A stretch of DNA of 64,000 nucleotides from Sulfitobacter sp. SK012. GTDB lineage: Bacteria > Pseudomonadota > Alphaproteobacteria > Rhodobacterales > Rhodobacteraceae. Shown in pieces: positions 63,257 through 64,000 of the stretch. The notes under the pieces were generated by a model, which saw only the letters and a list, made by a program, of their open reading frames with translations, was not told the DNA's origin and did no database searches. A program made the translations under genes and the position numbers. The stretch is taken from NCBI RefSeq assembly GCF_003352085.1, contig NZ_CP025804.1:682001-746000 (forward strand), read 5' to 3'. Position 1 is the first letter of the stretch; every line of letters starts with the position of its first letter.

Positions 63257-64000
63257 ATGGCCGATTATATCGGACTCGACGTATCAATGAAAGAGACTGC
63301 GATTTCCATTCGGCGCGCAGGTGCGCGCGTTTGGCGAGGGAAATGCAATTCAGATCCAGCGCGAATTGCGCAAATTGTTAGAAAGCGCGCACCCGGCGTC
63401 GTGCGGGTGATTTTCGAAACTGGTCCGCTGTCAGTGTGGTTTTATCATGCTTTGAAGGAAGAGGGACTGCCTGCTATTTGTATCGATGCACGCCACGCTA
63501 AGGCGGCGCTCGACATGGCGGCGAACAAAACGGATGCAAATGATGCAGATGGTCTGGCTCAGTTAGCTGAGGTCGGTTTTTATCGAGAGGTTCGCGTGAA
63601 AGGTTATGACAGTATGCTTGCTCGTTCACTGATAGCTGCGCGAACTCGACTGGTCAGGATCACAGTCGAATTGTCAAACCAAATCCGTGGGCTCATGAAG
63701 ACGTTCGGATTGATTGTGCCTTCGGGCAAAGGACGCAGCTTTGACGCAAATGTTCGTAGACTTCTGGTGGATCAGACCGAGCTCTCCAACATTCTATTGC
63801 CACTGTTGAATGCTTGGCACGACATGCGGATGCGCGCAGCGGATCTTACAAAACTGCTGCTCGCGGTGGCGCGCAAAAGCCACGCCTGTCGACTTCTCAT
63901 GACCATCCCTGGAGTGGGTGCAATTACAGCCACGTCCTATGCGACAGCTATTGAAGATCCGGGTAACTTCAAAAACTCACGCGCTGTCGGGGCCTGGCTC
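63257..64000 (+). CDS. IS110-family transposase, second type (3' end outside window)
   Basis: 248 codons visible from ATG 63257 (TGGAGA ribosome-binding site): MADYIGLDVSMKETAISIRRAG, VIFETGPLSVWFYHAL, and NKTDANDADGLAQLAEVGFYREV give the DEDD catalytic set. The C-terminal TIPGVGAITATSYATAIEDPGNFKNSRAVGAWL begins the transposase_20 domain. Open to the last base. Different subgroup from the neighbouring frameshifted copy and divergent from it. Confidence 0.88.
   Translation, partial: MADYIGLDVSMKETAISIRRAGARVWRGKCNSDPARIAQIVRKRAPGVVRVIFETGPLSVWFYHALKEEGLPAICIDARHAKAALDMAANKTDANDADGLAQLAEVGFYREVRVKGYDSMLARSLIAARTRLVRITVELSNQIRGLMKTFGLIVPSGKGRSFDANVRRLLVDQTELSNILLPLLNAWHDMRMRAADLTKLLLAVARKSHACRLLMTIPGVGAITATSYATAIEDPGNFKNSRAVGAWL

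Noticed and set aside
1..64000. CRISPR arrays, toxin-antitoxin or known phage-defence operons
   Set aside because: Looked for regular repeat-spacer patterns and familiar defence domains; none seen.

Overview
The window looks like a chromosomal segment from an alphaproteobacterium of the Rhodobacteraceae (Roseobacter group). This rests on the order rpmH-rnpA-yidD-ttcA ... yidC-MOSC-engB-argB next to an aapQMP amino-acid transporter, a rhizobial/roseobacter-type rha locus, and the general codon use. No marker gene fixes the species, so the placement is inference.

Layout. (1) 1-15.9 kb is ordinary core genome: the end of an aap L-amino-acid ABC transporter; a converging block with a SixA-like phosphatase, a ferredoxin-type protein, argB, engB, a MOSC protein, yidC, an EAL protein, ttcA, yidD, rnpA and rpmH; then a VTT membrane protein, a flavoprotein disulfide-reductase homologue and a sensor kinase. 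(2) tRNA-Arg(ACG) at 15930-16006 is followed at once by a truncated tyrosine-integrase gene and an IS1182 element. I read this as the edge of accessory DNA. (3) 18.4-21.9 kb holds small exported proteins (esterase, VOC protein, unknown protein), degenerate repeats and a cut-off phage-type gene. (4) 21.95-32.7 kb is a complete L-rhamnose locus: rhaRSTPQUK leftward, rhaDI rightward, with a double-palindrome operator between them. (5) 32.8-40.4 kb is a composite-transposon-like block. Two dead IS6-family copies in the same orientation flank a LysR-controlled quinone/electrophile-type operon (ring-cleaving dioxygenase-like protein, esterase, broken Kef antiporter, two pirins, DUF5996). (6) 40.5-44.6 kb holds a mobile-element remnant (AlpA-like regulator, truncated primase-like protein), a small Cys-rich protein and an IS30 element. 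(7) 44.8-61.4 kb is the most interesting region. (8) 62-64 kb holds two IS110-family elements, one frameshifted and one running off the window.

The 44.8-61.4 kb region encodes five exported DUF1254/DUF1214 paralogues, two outer-membrane beta-barrel proteins, an exported formylglycine-type sulfatase, a Trp-rich coiled-coil protein, a large MscS-type channel and two divergent AraC-family regulators, one of them only a free-standing DNA-binding domain. A 20-bp element, consensus TGGCGYGATCGGACCAAAAC, occurs nine times, once in front of nearly every transcription unit, always in the gene's orientation and mostly 60-90 bp before the start codon. In most copies a -10-like hexamer begins exactly 17 bp downstream. 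The simplest reading is a single regulon of class-II AraC promoters. It would control a periplasm/outer-membrane system with five DUF1254 proteins, whose substrate I cannot determine. The 3' tail of a sixth DUF1254 gene at 52001-52078 shows that the array has been growing and losing members.
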